NCBI GenBank assembly: GCA_040757775.1
Contig: JBFLWQ010000003.1
Location: 62,001 to 126,000 of the forward strand
DNA: 64,000 nt
DNA from: Thermodesulfobacteriota bacterium
Lineage (GTDB): Bacteria > Desulfobacterota > UBA8473
Direction of reading: 5' to 3'
The notes under the pieces were generated by a model that worked only from the letters and a program-made list of their open reading frames with translations, did no database searches and had not been told where the DNA came from. A program made the translations under genes and the position numbers. This document shows, one piece after another, positions 1 through 9,322 of this stretch (the stretch's first letter is position 1; each line of letters opens with the position of its first letter).

Positions 1-479
1 ACAAAGACAGCGAGGTTTTCCTTGTTAGGATTATAAAAACCGGGGTCGTTATCCATGTAAATGATTTTGCCAAGCATAGCCCCCCTGTCTCTCAATTTTT
101 TTGTCAGAGATCTTGTGTCAACCCCATATATACCCGGAATCTCCTGGCTTTTAAGCCAGTCATCCAGACTTTGCTCTGCGCTCCGGTGGTCATTATTCAG
201 TGAGTATTCAGAAACAATTAGCCCCTGTACCTTAGCGTTATCAGATTCATAGAAGTTCAATATCCCATCTCGTCTGCTGAAATCTGGCATCCCATAATTT
301 CCTATCAAAGGATAGGTGAACACCAGTATCTGTCCTTTGTAGGAAGGGTCGGTCAGAGATTCAGGGTATCCGACCATCCCTGTATTAAAAACTACCTCGC
401 CGGCAACTGACTTTTGATGCCCAAAAGGGTATCCATAATAAACCGAACCGTCCTCAAGTATGAGTTTGCTTACAGACAT
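1..479 (-). CDS. carA: Carbamoyl-phosphate synthase small subunit, N-terminal part (runs off window)
   Basis: The reverse strand from an ATG at 477-479 reads about 159 residues without a stop to the window edge. The start (MSVSKLILEDGSVYYG) and the segments GEVVFNTGMVGYPESLTDPSY and FTYPLIGNYG are the classic N-terminal domain of CarA. CarA is the glutaminase subunit that feeds ammonia to CarB for carbamoyl phosphate, used in pyrimidine and arginine synthesis. The C-terminal class I amidotransferase domain with its Cys-His-Glu triad lies outside the window. It is a housekeeping gene and probably marks the downstream edge of the polysaccharide locus. A link to the locus's need for CTP is only speculation. 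Confidence 0.93.
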   Translation of the reverse strand, partial: MSVSKLILEDGSVYYGYPFGHQKSVAGEVVFNTGMVGYPESLTDPSYKGQILVFTYPLIGNYGMPDFSRRDGILNFYESDNAKVQGLIVSEYSLNNDHRSAEQSLDDWLKSQEIPGIYGVDTRSLTKKLRDRGAMLGKIIYMDNDPGFYNPNKENLAVF

Positions 480-499
480 ATTTATAATGACTTACTTAG

Positions 500-695
500 T
501 TCGAGAGCTTTGCAAAAGTACCCCTTTTCGCTTCAGCATACATTTTTTGACCCATCTAAGCTCGCTTCATTGAAAATTCAGAAACTCCCCACCTCTGGCG
601 GGTCAACCATGTGAATTTTCTACATTACGCTCGCCAAGGTGGGTTCCCCAAAAAATCTATGAATTCGCTCTCAGAGGACTTTTTCAAAGCTCTCG
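500..695. repeat. Imperfect inverted repeat of about 195 bp between carA and asnB
   Basis: The 297-base gap between carA and asnB holds no gene. Its outer arms, 502-519 (CGAGAGCTTTGCAAAAGT) and 678-695 (ACTTTTTCAAAGCTCTCG), match in 17 of 18 positions when one is reverse-complemented. Further in, the arms still pair in patches: a TTTTTTG block, a GCTCGC/GCGAGC region and GAAAATTCA/TGAATTTTC. The centre is the small palindrome CCCACCTCTGGCGGG at 588-602. The whole can fold into one long imperfect hairpin, as MITE-like elements do. I see no clear target-site duplication. Confidence 0.6.
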
Positions 696-711
696 GCAGG
701 TTGTGTAAAGG
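689..711 (+). repeat. Dispersed 23-bp sequence, copy 1
   Basis: This 23-base stretch abuts the right arm of the inverted repeat. It matches the reverse complement of 23886-23908 in 21 of 23 positions. Both copies lie in or at the edge of intergenic sequence, so a dispersed repeat is more likely than a shared coding motif. Its function is unknown. Confidence 0.45.
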
Positions 712-776
712 TCTCAGTTCATCGCGAAAAATTTCAGGATGGACTACTAAGAGGTTTGTTTAGAAGTTCCCTGTAA

Positions 777-2675
777 TCAGAAACTGTCTCTGTCAATAAA
801 CTCTCTATGCCAGAGTTCCAGCATAAGCAATGTCCACAGATGATAGCTGTAATCTTCTTTCCCACCGATGTGAGAATGAACCAACTCCCTGACCCTTTCA
901 GGCTTAAAGTAACCTCTCTTCAGGCAAGTATTCGACAGGAGGTTTTCAGACAAAAAATCCTTCAGATCTTCCCTGAACCACTTGGCAATTGGTACGCCAA
1001 AGCCCATTTTCGTCCGGTGCAGGTTTTCAGAAGGAAGTTGACTGTTGAAAGCCTTTTTTAGAAGATACTTGGATTGCCGTCCATGCAGTTTGAAATTGGA
1101 AGGAAGTCGGGCTACAAATTCCATGAGGACATGATCCAGGAAAGGGGATCGCGCCTCCAGTGAGTTTGCCATACTGGTTATATCTACTTTAACCAGAAGG
1201 TCATAAGGTAAATAGGTATGGGTATCAGTATTGAGAAGGGTATCAACTGGGTCGAGATAATCATGATTGTTAAAAAACGGTGCAAGTAGATCGATGGAAG
1301 AAACTTTTCCCAGTGTATTCTTAAACTCTTCAGAATATAAACCCGTCTTGTCCCTCTCTCTAAAGACACTTATCCACCGAAAATACCGCTCAATTGGAGA
1401 TAAAGATATCCCTTGAAAAAACCTTTTAATCCTTCTGAGTTTACTTTTTGGGTTAATCGAATCTGGGGAAAGTATCTCTATTGGATATGCCAGCATCTTC
1501 TTGAAGAAGTCAGGCAGGTTGTCCAGATATGATGATAATTTAAACCCAAAGTATCTATCATAGCCGGCAAAAAGTTCATCGCCTCCATCACCATTAAGGG
1601 CTACAGTGATGTGTTCTCGTGTAATCTTTGAAAGATAGTAAGTCGGGATAGCTGAAGAATCCGCATATGGTTCTCCATAGTGCCTGATCAGAGTAGGAAG
1701 GATATCCAGGGCTTTAGGTTTTACAATAAATTCATGATGGTCGGTTCCATACAGTCTTGAAACCCTTCTTGCATATCTTAGCTCATCGAAATCCTGCTCT
1801 TCAAAACCGATAGAAAAGGTTTTTACAGGGCCATTTGTAAATTCACTCATTAGGGCTACCACAGTACTTGAATCTATGCCTCCGCTTAAAAATGCCCCCA
1901 ATGGTACCTCACTTATTAAACGAATCTTAACCGATTCTCTTAATAACTCCATGAGCGTCTCAATAGCGTCTTCTTCTGATATCTGTAGCTTTGGATAGTA
2001 ATGTAATTGCCAGTATGGCTGAACCTGAATAGTATCTCCATCGTAAGTCAGAGAGTGTCCCGGAGGAACCTTAAAAATACCTTTAAATATTGTCAGGGGA
2101 GCGGGGATATATGTGTAGCTGAGAAAATAATTTATTGCCTCAGTATCTATTTCTCTACCGAGTCCTCTGTGTTTTAAAAGGGACTGGATTTCAGATGCGA
2201 AAAGGAGGGTTCCATTGGAAAGACGTGTGTATACCAAAGGCTTTTTACCTACTCTGTCTCTAGCCATAAAGAGTTTCTTTTCATTTTTATCCCATAAAGC
2301 AAAGGCAAACATTCCCCTGAAATGCTTAACACAGTGTGAACCAAAACTCTCATAGGCATGGACAACAACCTCAGTGTCACTACTGCTTTCGAAGTGATGT
2401 CCCATGGTCTCTAATTCTTTACGAAGTTCCAGGAAATTATAGATTTCTCCATTCAGTATTACCCAGACAGACTGGTCTTCATTGCATAGGGGCTGCTGAC
2501 CGGTTTTGACATCAATAATGGAAAGTCTGCGATGACCAAAGGCAATACCTGATTCTAAATCAACAAAATACCCTTCCTCATCCGGTCCCCGATGAGAAAG
2601 AGTGTTCGTCATATCTTTTAAAGAGTGTAAGTCAACACCGCTATTAGGATTGTAGATGCCTACTATTCCGCACAT
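777..2675 (-). CDS. asnB: Asparagine synthase (glutamine-hydrolysing), polysaccharide-locus amidotransferase type
   Basis: The protein has 632 residues. The N-terminal class II glutaminase domain starts MCGIVGIY with Cys2 as nucleophile and contains SHRGPDEEG and NGEIYN. The synthase domain has the PP-loop SGGIDSS at residues 264-270 and the later motif NGDGGDELFAGY. Family knowledge: glutamine supplies ammonia to an adenylated carboxylate, classically aspartate. Paralogues of this length are common at the edge of exopolysaccharide loci, including exosortase-associated ones, where they may amidate uronic acids or ulosonates. Start ATG at 2675. It lies 9 bases downstream of the RmlD-like gene, so it is probably co-transcribed with the cluster. 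Substrate in this locus is not established. Confidence 0.93.
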   Translation of the reverse strand: MCGIVGIYNPNSGVDLHSLKDMTNTLSHRGPDEEGYFVDLESGIAFGHRRLSIIDVKTGQQPLCNEDQSVWVILNGEIYNFLELRKELETMGHHFESSSDTEVVVHAYESFGSHCVKHFRGMFAFALWDKNEKKLFMARDRVGKKPLVYTRLSNGTLLFASEIQSLLKHRGLGREIDTEAINYFLSYTYIPAPLTIFKGIFKVPPGHSLTYDGDTIQVQPYWQLHYYPKLQISEEDAIETLMELLRESVKIRLISEVPLGAFLSGGIDSSTVVALMSEFTNGPVKTFSIGFEEQDFDELRYARRVSRLYGTDHHEFIVKPKALDILPTLIRHYGEPYADSSAIPTYYLSKITREHITVALNGDGGDELFAGYDRYFGFKLSSYLDNLPDFFKKMLAYPIEILSPDSINPKSKLRRIKRFFQGISLSPIERYFRWISVFRERDKTGLYSEEFKNTLGKVSSIDLLAPFFNNHDYLDPVDTLLNTDTHTYLPYDLLVKVDITSMANSLEARSPFLDHVLMEFVARLPSNFKLHGRQSKYLLKKAFNSQLPSENLHRTKMGFGVPIAKWFREDLKDFLSENLLSNTCLKRGYFKPERVRELVHSHIGGKEDYSYHLWTLLMLELWHREFIDRDSF

Positions 2676-2684
2676 TCTTGTATC

Positions 2685-3539
2685 TTACTTATCGTCAAAA
2701 CTGAGAAGATATTCTTTTAAAGCATCCTTCCAATGGCTCATGTGGTTCCATCCTAAGAGGTCTAATTTCATGTTCCGCATGGCTTCAGAGTGAGCTCTTG
2801 GGGCAGGTAATGGAAAGTGGGCAGAATTAACGGGGGTTATTTTTATGTCAGTATTTAGAATTTTTGCCATTTCACAGGCTATCTCATACCTGCTGCAAGT
2901 ACCTTTATTGGTCATATGAAATAACCCATAATAATCTGTTTTTAGCAGCTCCCTGATTCCTGTAACCAGTTCTTTCGCATAGGTTGGACTTCCAATTTTA
3001 TCATAAACGATTTTTAGTTCTTTTTCTGTGTTCATCAATTTTTTAATTTTGGCTACGAACTTTTTATCCTTTTCTTTTCCCCCTATCATCCAGCCAGCAC
3101 GAACGATAAAGTATTTTCGCAAAAATTTTTCCACTACCTCTTCACCCTTCAATTTTGTTATGCCATAAACATTAGCTGGGTTTGGCGGGTCAAATTCAGT
3201 AAAGGGGCCTGCCTTGCCATCGGCACCAAAAACCCCTGCAGTGCTGATATATACCATAATGATATCCTTTTCATGGCAAGCTAAGGCTACATTCTGGGTT
3301 CCCAATACATTGATTTTGAAAGCGTAATCAGGGTCCTTTTCACATAAATCCACATCGGTTTCTGCTGCCAGATGTATTACATGAGTATAATCATTTTCGG
3401 AAATCTGTTTTTTTACCGCATGATAATCACCGATATCCAGTGTATCAATATCTGTAAAGACTAACTCTTCATCAAATGTAGCTTTTATTTCATGAAAATA
3501 GCTGCCTACCATACCATTTGAGCCAGTTAATAAAATCAT
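2685..3539 (-). CDS. RmlD-like dTDP-4-dehydrorhamnose reductase / sugar nucleotide reductase (SDR)
   Basis: This 284-residue extended SDR has the Rossmann motif GSNGMVGSYF at the N-terminus, the RmlD-type segment HLAAETDVDLCEKDP and the catalytic YGITK. RmlD-family enzymes reduce a 4-keto-6-deoxy nucleotide sugar with NAD(P)H. Length matches RmlD (about 290). Start ATG at 3539 is preceded by AGGAGG seven bases away. The gene sits between a GT4 and asnB. No rmlA or rmlB is visible in the window, so a dTDP-rhamnose role would need genes elsewhere. It could instead reduce one of the other keto-sugars made here. Confidence 0.82.
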   Translation of the reverse strand: MILLTGSNGMVGSYFHEIKATFDEELVFTDIDTLDIGDYHAVKKQISENDYTHVIHLAAETDVDLCEKDPDYAFKINVLGTQNVALACHEKDIIMVYISTAGVFGADGKAGPFTEFDPPNPANVYGITKLKGEEVVEKFLRKYFIVRAGWMIGGKEKDKKFVAKIKKLMNTEKELKIVYDKIGSPTYAKELVTGIRELLKTDYYGLFHMTNKGTCSRYEIACEMAKILNTDIKITPVNSAHFPLPAPRAHSEAMRNMKLDLLGWNHMSHWKDALKEYLLSFDDK

Positions 3540-3551
3540 TCATCTACCTCC

Positions 3552-4622
3552 TTAAACTAATTGTGTGATAACTCGATGGAAGAGAGGGGCATTATGGTTC
3601 AGGGAAAATCTTTCTTCAACTGTTTTTCTGCCGGCATTGCCAATCTTAACCCGTAATTCTGGGTTTTCAAAAAGTCTGGATAGTTTTTCAAACCATTCTT
3701 CCTCTTTTGATGCCAAAAAACCATTCACGCCATCTTGAACAATGTCTATATTTCCACCAACCCTCGAAACAACAGCAGGTACGCCAACCGACATATATTG
3801 AATTGTCTTAAAAGGGGTTTTTGCCTTTGAACGCTCGTCATCCGGGAGTGGATATATCCCTATGTCCAGTTTCTGAAAGTCATCAACCTCCTCTTCTAAC
3901 GTCCATTCTTTGTTAATTATATTTACCCCGGGTATCCTGAAGTCTTTTCCAGCACCGATTATCTTCAAGTAAAAATCATACTTTTTAGCTAGCGAGATAA
4001 AGACTTTTGTAAGTGGCTCAAGACAATATGATGTAGTATGACTCCCAATCCAGCCTACAATAGGTTTCTTATTGTGAAAGCTGAAATCCTTTAATTTAAA
4101 TTTCTCGGTGTCAATAGATGTTGGAATAACCGTAACATTATTATTATAGGGATAAACAAGGTCTCTCATATATTTATTACAAACAATTATATGACTGCTT
4201 AACCCCAGAATTTGGTAAAATTTATGGGGACATTTCAAATAGTTTATGAATTTATTATTGGTTGTGAAATTTGGTAAATAAATTGCATCCTCAAAATCGT
4301 ATATAATCGGTTTGTTTAGCTTTGAAAAAAACCACTCTAATATAGCCGGGCCAAATGGAAATGATTCTATATGTACAAAAACTACATCGTATTCGTTGCC
4401 TTTGATTACATCCAAACATCTTCTTAACGAAGCCAAGAAAAAATACAAACATTTTTTTGTTAGATTGCCTCTTTTGTAAAGAATCTTAAAGAAATCGGAC
4501 GAAATAAATGGTTGAAGAGAATAATCAATCCCTTTTCCCTTAAGGTAAGGCAGATATTGCTCCACTCTGTATCTGTTGCTGGGGCCTTCAGTAGGATAAG
4601 GAACAATGAATAATACGTTCAT
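3552..4622 (-). CDS. Glycosyltransferase, GT4 family
   Basis: This 356-residue protein has GT-B architecture. The N-terminal half reads VLFIVPYPTEGPSNRYR. The C-terminal nucleotide-sugar domain contains GWIGSHTTSYCL, KTPFKTIQYMSVGVPAVVS and GGNIDIVQDGVNGFLA, which are typical of GT4 retaining transferases. It probably acts on the cytoplasmic face of the inner membrane, adding a sugar to the lipid-linked glycan. Start ATG at 4622 has AAGGAA upstream. The gene ends 12 bases before the RmlD-like gene. Donor and acceptor cannot be read from the sequence. Confidence 0.85.
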   Translation of the reverse strand: MNVLFIVPYPTEGPSNRYRVEQYLPYLKGKGIDYSLQPFISSDFFKILYKRGNLTKKCLYFFLASLRRCLDVIKGNEYDVVFVHIESFPFGPAILEWFFSKLNKPIIYDFEDAIYLPNFTTNNKFINYLKCPHKFYQILGLSSHIIVCNKYMRDLVYPYNNNVTVIPTSIDTEKFKLKDFSFHNKKPIVGWIGSHTTSYCLEPLTKVFISLAKKYDFYLKIIGAGKDFRIPGVNIINKEWTLEEEVDDFQKLDIGIYPLPDDERSKAKTPFKTIQYMSVGVPAVVSRVGGNIDIVQDGVNGFLASKEEEWFEKLSRLFENPELRVKIGNAGRKTVEERFSLNHNAPLFHRVITQLV

Positions 4623-4641
4623 GAGTTTCCTTAAGAATAGT

Positions 4642-5943
4642 TTAACCTTTAATTCTATTCTGCTCTTTTATATGATCTATGGCTCTCTTGCCGTCTAAAA
4701 TTGAATCGTCCATCCAATAGTATTCCCAGCTGCCATATCTACCCGCTGTATAGATATTGTTATCCATCAAAAATTTCTTGATTATAGATGAATTCTTGCT
4801 CCGATTGTGGTCATATATGATGTATCCATACTTTATATCACGAGTATCTATTAACTCTATTTTATCATTACGTTTTAGGACCTTAGCTTTAATTAAGTCT
4901 TTTATCACCCTGTCCACTATTGTACCTTTATCAAGTTCTTTAAACTGTGAATATGAAATTTCAGACGTAATCGAGCTTTTCCCTTCTGGGACTGAGTTTT
5001 CAAGGAAATTCTTTGGGAAACTTATCCGAAAAAAAGAATAATCTCCCTGGGGATAATAAATCCAATGGGCATCATTTAAATTAGGATTCTTAATCCCCAA
5101 ATTAACGCAAAAAATTGAATTGTATCTCAAGCCTTGTGAGGCATTGACTACCTCCCCGGGTAAATCATGTATTATTTTCACTAATTCTGGAAGTGGTGTA
5201 GTAGAGATTAACTTGTCGTACCTTTTTTTGAAGCCATCACTAAACGTGATTTCCTTTTTCTGAATGTCTACTCCAATAGCCTCTTTATTTAAAAATATCT
5301 CTGAATTAATGGAGTAAAATGCATCTGGAATAGTGCATATCCCGTTTTTTTTGGGATATCTGAACGTCCAATTTGGACCGAAACCTTTCTTCTGGTCGCT
5401 TAATGCACCTTCCAGAACCTCTTCCAACTCTGGTCTGGGAATTCTTGAATCTGGCCAATCGGCTGTCATCTCCTTTGGGGGAATAGTCCAGAATTTTTCA
5501 CTATAAGGTATCAAGAAGTGCTCAGCAATCCCTTTACCAAAAGTTGCATATATCCAGTCTTCGTAATTGTCATAATTAATACTGTCTTTGTTGTACACAT
5601 CGATGAATCCGAGAAGACAATCTTTAACCACTTTAATCGGTAACCCGTAAGTGTTTGCCTGAAAGGGATATCTCGTCAGTGTATTATAAGAATATATCCA
5701 GGCTCGCCTGCGCTGAACAAGTAGGGGCGCATTTAAATTCTTGATCAAAAGGTTTAAAACATAATCGTTCTTTGTATGTAGGACGTGAATGCCAAGATCA
5801 AAGGTATAACCTTTGATCTTCGGTGACCTACATGTGCCGCCGACCTCTTTCTCCTTTTCATATATTGTACCGCCACCGTGGTAAGCAGCACTTAAACCTG
5901 TCAAACCAGCTCCTAAAATAACTATATTCATATTTTCTGACAA
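4642..5943 (-). CDS. UDP-galactopyranose mutase / protoporphyrinogen-oxidase-like FAD enzyme
   Basis: The FAD-binding motif is at the extreme N-terminus (IVILGAGLTGLSAAY), followed by YEKEKEVGGTCRS and FDLGIHVLHTKN. These resemble UDP-galactopyranose mutases and related amine-oxidase-like flavoproteins of glycan loci; UGM converts UDP-Galp to UDP-Galf. The longest reading frame starts at 6030 but overlaps the upstream GT by 53 bases and adds a basic non-homologous leader. A TTG at 5943 has AGGAG seven bases upstream and avoids the overlap, so I use it; ATG at 5931 is the alternative. Flanked on both sides by GT4 genes, which fits donor supply. UGM versus a general FAD-dependent oxidoreductase is not resolved. 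Confidence 0.78.
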   Translation of the reverse strand: MSENMNIVILGAGLTGLSAAYHGGGTIYEKEKEVGGTCRSPKIKGYTFDLGIHVLHTKNDYVLNLLIKNLNAPLLVQRRRAWIYSYNTLTRYPFQANTYGLPIKVVKDCLLGFIDVYNKDSINYDNYEDWIYATFGKGIAEHFLIPYSEKFWTIPPKEMTADWPDSRIPRPELEEVLEGALSDQKKGFGPNWTFRYPKKNGICTIPDAFYSINSEIFLNKEAIGVDIQKKEITFSDGFKKRYDKLISTTPLPELVKIIHDLPGEVVNASQGLRYNSIFCVNLGIKNPNLNDAHWIYYPQGDYSFFRISFPKNFLENSVPEGKSSITSEISYSQFKELDKGTIVDRVIKDLIKAKVLKRNDKIELIDTRDIKYGYIIYDHNRSKNSSIIKKFLMDNNIYTAGRYGSWEYYWMDDSILDGKRAIDHIKEQNRIKG

Positions 5944-5977
5944 CGTTTTTCTCCTCTTGCCGATGCTTTGGGAACAC

Positions 5978-7171
5978 CTACACCTGTAATCTCTGATAGA
6001 TTTTCCAGTACTCTTCTGTCCCCATCTCAAGGGAAAAGTACCTTTGGGCTACTTTTCTACATCTTTCCTGAAGGGAATTGCCCTCTCTGAGCAGCTCTTT
6101 CAGAGCTTCAATGGCCCGAGCGTAGGACTTTTCAGTATACTCATCTATCACTACCCCCACTCGTTCCTTCTGGACAATTTGGTCACAATCACCGATTCCA
6201 GAGTTTATAACCACTGGAACTCCACAGGAGAGGCTCTCTCCAAACTTAATGGGACAGCAACCGACCCCGGAAAGAGGACGATGATAGAAAATCAAAGAAA
6301 TAGTAGATTGTTTCAGTATAGTTGGAACTTCCGGGTGAACAACTGAAGTAATGAGGTAGTTATTTGATTCAATACTATAATCTGAGAGAGTCTCTGAGAT
6401 AAGAGGTAAATCATTGTTGGTTATAGCCAAGAAAAATGCATTGGGTATCTCCTCTCTGAGTAAACTGTAGAAATGAACTATTTCGTCGAAACGGTAAAAG
6501 GTACCTACACTGCCCAGATAAGTAACGATGAAACGCCCCTGTGGTATATTCAAATTCGAATTATCACTCGGACATGGTTTAAAGTGTTCCATGTCCACGC
6601 AGCAGGGGATTACAGATGCATGATTATGTTTGAATTTCTCCTCAAGGGTCTTTCTTGCTTTCTTTGTCAGAACAACGATCTCGTCAGATCCACAAATAAA
6701 AATCCTCTCCATGTATTTGGTTAATCTGTAGAGCGTACCCTCCGGGAACCATGCTTTTGCGTCTGCCTTTTCATCTGCCCAGAACCCTCTCATATCAAAA
6801 ATGAAACTAACTTTAGTTAATTTCTTTATAAGCAGGGCTATCAAACCTGTGATATACCCCCTGGCATGGATGATTTTAATACCATCACGCCAGGTGATAA
6901 ATAGCCCTACCAACAGTCCCTGTATTATATCAAAAGATGTTGCAGCAACAATGGGTTTCTTGTGATAACGGAGTGGAATCCATTTTATACCTTTAGTTAT
7001 AAGATCGCTTTGAATGGTTGCAGCATATGTTGACATCAATTTATCCTTCTTTTCAAAACTTATCAGGGTTATTGAGGCTCCCTTTGTTATCAATCCAGAC
7101 AAATATGGAATAACCTGTGATTGACCTACTGGATCAAGAATTCCATCGTATGATATGTAGAGGACATTCAT
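5978..7171 (-). CDS. Glycosyltransferase, GT4 family
   Basis: A 397-residue GT-B glycosyltransferase. The N-terminal acceptor domain carries YDGILDPVGQSQVIPYL and HARGYITGL, and the middle has FDMRGFWADE. The C-terminal donor domain ends with FGESLSCGVPVVINSGIGD, the GT4 pattern of a conserved Glu near the donor site. It likely transfers a hexose to the growing lipid-linked oligosaccharide. Start ATG at 7171 has only a weak ribosome-binding site (AAAGG, somewhat distant). It lies 37 bases downstream of the membrane-protein gene. Specificity unknown. Confidence 0.86.
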   Translation of the reverse strand: MNVLYISYDGILDPVGQSQVIPYLSGLITKGASITLISFEKKDKLMSTYAATIQSDLITKGIKWIPLRYHKKPIVAATSFDIIQGLLVGLFITWRDGIKIIHARGYITGLIALLIKKLTKVSFIFDMRGFWADEKADAKAWFPEGTLYRLTKYMERIFICGSDEIVVLTKKARKTLEEKFKHNHASVIPCCVDMEHFKPCPSDNSNLNIPQGRFIVTYLGSVGTFYRFDEIVHFYSLLREEIPNAFFLAITNNDLPLISETLSDYSIESNNYLITSVVHPEVPTILKQSTISLIFYHRPLSGVGCCPIKFGESLSCGVPVVINSGIGDCDQIVQKERVGVVIDEYTEKSYARAIEALKELLREGNSLQERCRKVAQRYFSLEMGTEEYWKIYQRLQV

Positions 7172-7208
7172 TGTGTTGCTATGACCTTTCTAAAAATTTA
7201 ATTTTGCT

Positions 7209-8576
7209 TTAAACAGGAAGGTTTTTCTCATAATTTTCTGGTTTTCTGAAAATACCGATAGAGATGAAAATGAAGATGAGATAGAGTACTGCTGATTTGT
7301 GTCTAAAAAGTGTCCCGCTGTTACCTTCAACATAACCTAACATAAGCATGATAAAAACCATAAAGAAGATTAGAGGAAAAGTTTCGCTGAATTTGTTCTT
7401 CCAGCAATAAGAAATCCCTTTAAGGAAAAGGGGAAACATGAGATAGAATATTAACATTTCAGGTAGGGCTATAATTTGGGCAGCTGAACCTATTTGCCAG
7501 GGAAAAGGTGAAAACCAGGCGTAGATTGATGCTATAGGCAAAAAAAGTAACGCATCCATTGGAGTCGATATATTGAACCCAGGCATAATAGCCAAATTTC
7601 CATACGCCTTAGCCTCTCTACCTACGGCGATAAATTTTAGTATCGTTGTTTCCCCTGTCATCCTTATCATCAGAGGCTCTAGAAGATTAGAAAAATATAT
7701 TACACTGATTGATGCTGCTGTAAACCCAATAGCCATAAAAAGAAGTAGGATCGTTTTTCTACAGGTGCCGCCTAGTAGAGTGATTAACGCAAGAAAGAAA
7801 GTTAAGAGAAGACTGGGGATAAAGAGAGGACTTAACTTATACAAAACATAGAGAGGAAAAATACTGAGTAAAAAATAGAACATATTAAACTTACGTATGG
7901 TTTTGAGCCATAGAAAAAATACAAAACATAACATCAAATTGATTATCGGCTCTTTAAAATTCTGAGTCGACCAGAAGATTACCGATGGAAAAAATCCTCC
8001 AAATGTGGCGCATAGTATAGCTGCTTTTTTGTCAAGTAATTGTTTGGTTATTGAGTAAAGAAAGATGATGACTAAAGCACCTAAAAAGGAATTAATGAAA
8101 AATAGACTCAAGGGGCTTCTGCCAGTCATCTGGTAAACTCTGGCAACCCAAAAATGATAGCTGGTTAAAGTCCAGCCAAGGTTACTCTCTCTTAGATAGA
8201 AGAATGGATCTACCTCAAACCCTGCGTTATGACGCTGGGCAATATACCACCCGTTTAAATCATAACCCACTCCGTCATTGTTAAGTAAATATCCTTCAAC
8301 CCCGGTATTTCCGTAAGAATAGGATAAAAGGAATAACAAAGTACTGAGAAAAACTCTGATAGCAAAAGCTATAATGAAAAGAGAGAAAATAGTTTTAAAG
8401 TCATGAGGCTCCATCAAAATGGTAACAAAAAGAGCGATAACAATACCAAAAAGAAGAATGACGAAAGGTGCTACGTCCTCTCTGGGTACCCAGACAAAGC
8501 TAATTCCCCCTAACAAGAAAACTCCAATGATAAAATATAACTTGGCAGAGTATGAATTAAGATTGTAATTTCTCAT
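7209..8576 (-). CDS. Multi-pass membrane protein, GT-C / polymerase-like
   Basis: This 455-residue protein is very hydrophobic, with about ten membrane-spanning stretches and loops rich in aromatic residues. An early periplasmic-type loop (NDGVGYDLNGWYIAQRH) and the later TKQLLDKKAAILCATFGGFFPS resemble PMT/GT39-like GT-C proteins, which use polyprenyl-phosphate sugars in the periplasm. An O-antigen-polymerase-like role is also possible. Its ATG overlaps the stop of the methyltransferase gene by four bases (ATGA), indicating translational coupling. No enzyme activity can be assigned with certainty. Confidence 0.7.
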   Translation of the reverse strand: MRNYNLNSYSAKLYFIIGVFLLGGISFVWVPREDVAPFVILLFGIVIALFVTILMEPHDFKTIFSLFIIAFAIRVFLSTLLFLLSYSYGNTGVEGYLLNNDGVGYDLNGWYIAQRHNAGFEVDPFFYLRESNLGWTLTSYHFWVARVYQMTGRSPLSLFFINSFLGALVIIFLYSITKQLLDKKAAILCATFGGFFPSVIFWSTQNFKEPIINLMLCFVFFLWLKTIRKFNMFYFLLSIFPLYVLYKLSPLFIPSLLLTFFLALITLLGGTCRKTILLLFMAIGFTAASISVIYFSNLLEPLMIRMTGETTILKFIAVGREAKAYGNLAIMPGFNISTPMDALLFLPIASIYAWFSPFPWQIGSAAQIIALPEMLIFYLMFPLFLKGISYCWKNKFSETFPLIFFMVFIMLMLGYVEGNSGTLFRHKSAVLYLIFIFISIGIFRKPENYEKNLPV

Positions 8577-9322
8577 GGTTTCCTGGCTAAACAGAATAGG
8601 GAACTTCCCACCGGAAGATCAAAATAGTTGATAATTCTGTTTTCAAATTGAGAAATGAAATTTAAAAAACCATTCAGCCAGAAAGGTAGAGATTTCAAAT
8701 CGGACTGAGTAGACTCATGTTTTCTCAACCGATCAGTCAACCTTTTTATGGAGATGATTGGGAATAAAATCATATGACGATAGCTACATTTTACTATTTC
8801 AAAACCGGATATTTGTATTTTTTTGCACAGCTTAATCCTGGTATAACGCTCTCTTGTCCAGATTACCCTATCGTGGTGACCTCTCAGGAATTCAAAAGCC
8901 GGCAAATTTAAAATCAAGAGACCTCCTTTCTTAGTAACCCTGTACATTTCTTTTAGTGATTTTTCGTCGTCATTCACATTCATGTGATAGAGAACATCCA
9001 GAGAAATAAGTATATCTACCGACTCATTATCCAGAGGTATATGTTCTACTGAGGCTTGTAAAAAGTGAGTATTTTCTCTGTGTTGGCAATGAATTAAAGC
9101 TAAAGGAGATAAATCTGCACCAATAAGGGTCCAAAGAGGGTATATCTTTTGCAGAGCATTGAGTAGCCCACCTGTACCGGATCCCGCGTCTAAAAGAATT
9201 ATTGGCGTGTTATCATAAGGATGAATACGTTTCAGTGTATCGATAACCAATCTGTGTAGAGATTTATACCACCAATGAGAATTTTCAAGTTGAGCGATAG
9301 TTTTATATTCTTCCGGATTCAT
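8573..9322 (-). CDS. Class I SAM-dependent methyltransferase
   Basis: The 249-residue protein has motif I LLDAGSGTGGLLNAL near residue 45, an acidic residue after the second strand (GADLSPLA) and a motif IV-type segment ISLDVLYHMN. These are standard for the seven-strand SAM methyltransferase fold. The N-terminus (HWWYKSLHRLV) is typical of glycan-locus members. It overlaps neighbours by ATGA on both sides, with the DegT aminotransferase upstream. It may therefore N- or C-methylate the deoxyamino sugar made by the 9.3-13.4 kb genes, as methyltransferases do in antibiotic sugar pathways. That assignment is inference. Confidence 0.83.
   Translation of the reverse strand: MNPEEYKTIAQLENSHWWYKSLHRLVIDTLKRIHPYDNTPIILLDAGSGTGGLLNALQKIYPLWTLIGADLSPLALIHCQHRENTHFLQASVEHIPLDNESVDILISLDVLYHMNVNDDEKSLKEMYRVTKKGGLLILNLPAFEFLRGHHDRVIWTRERYTRIKLCKKIQISGFEIVKCSYRHMILFPIISIKRLTDRLRKHESTQSDLKSLPFWLNGFLNFISQFENRIINYFDLPVGSSLFCLARKP

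Noticed and set aside
414-614. Plus-strand open frame of 66 codons
   Set aside because: It lies antisense over the carA start and the inverted-repeat element and has no ribosome site or recognisable motif.
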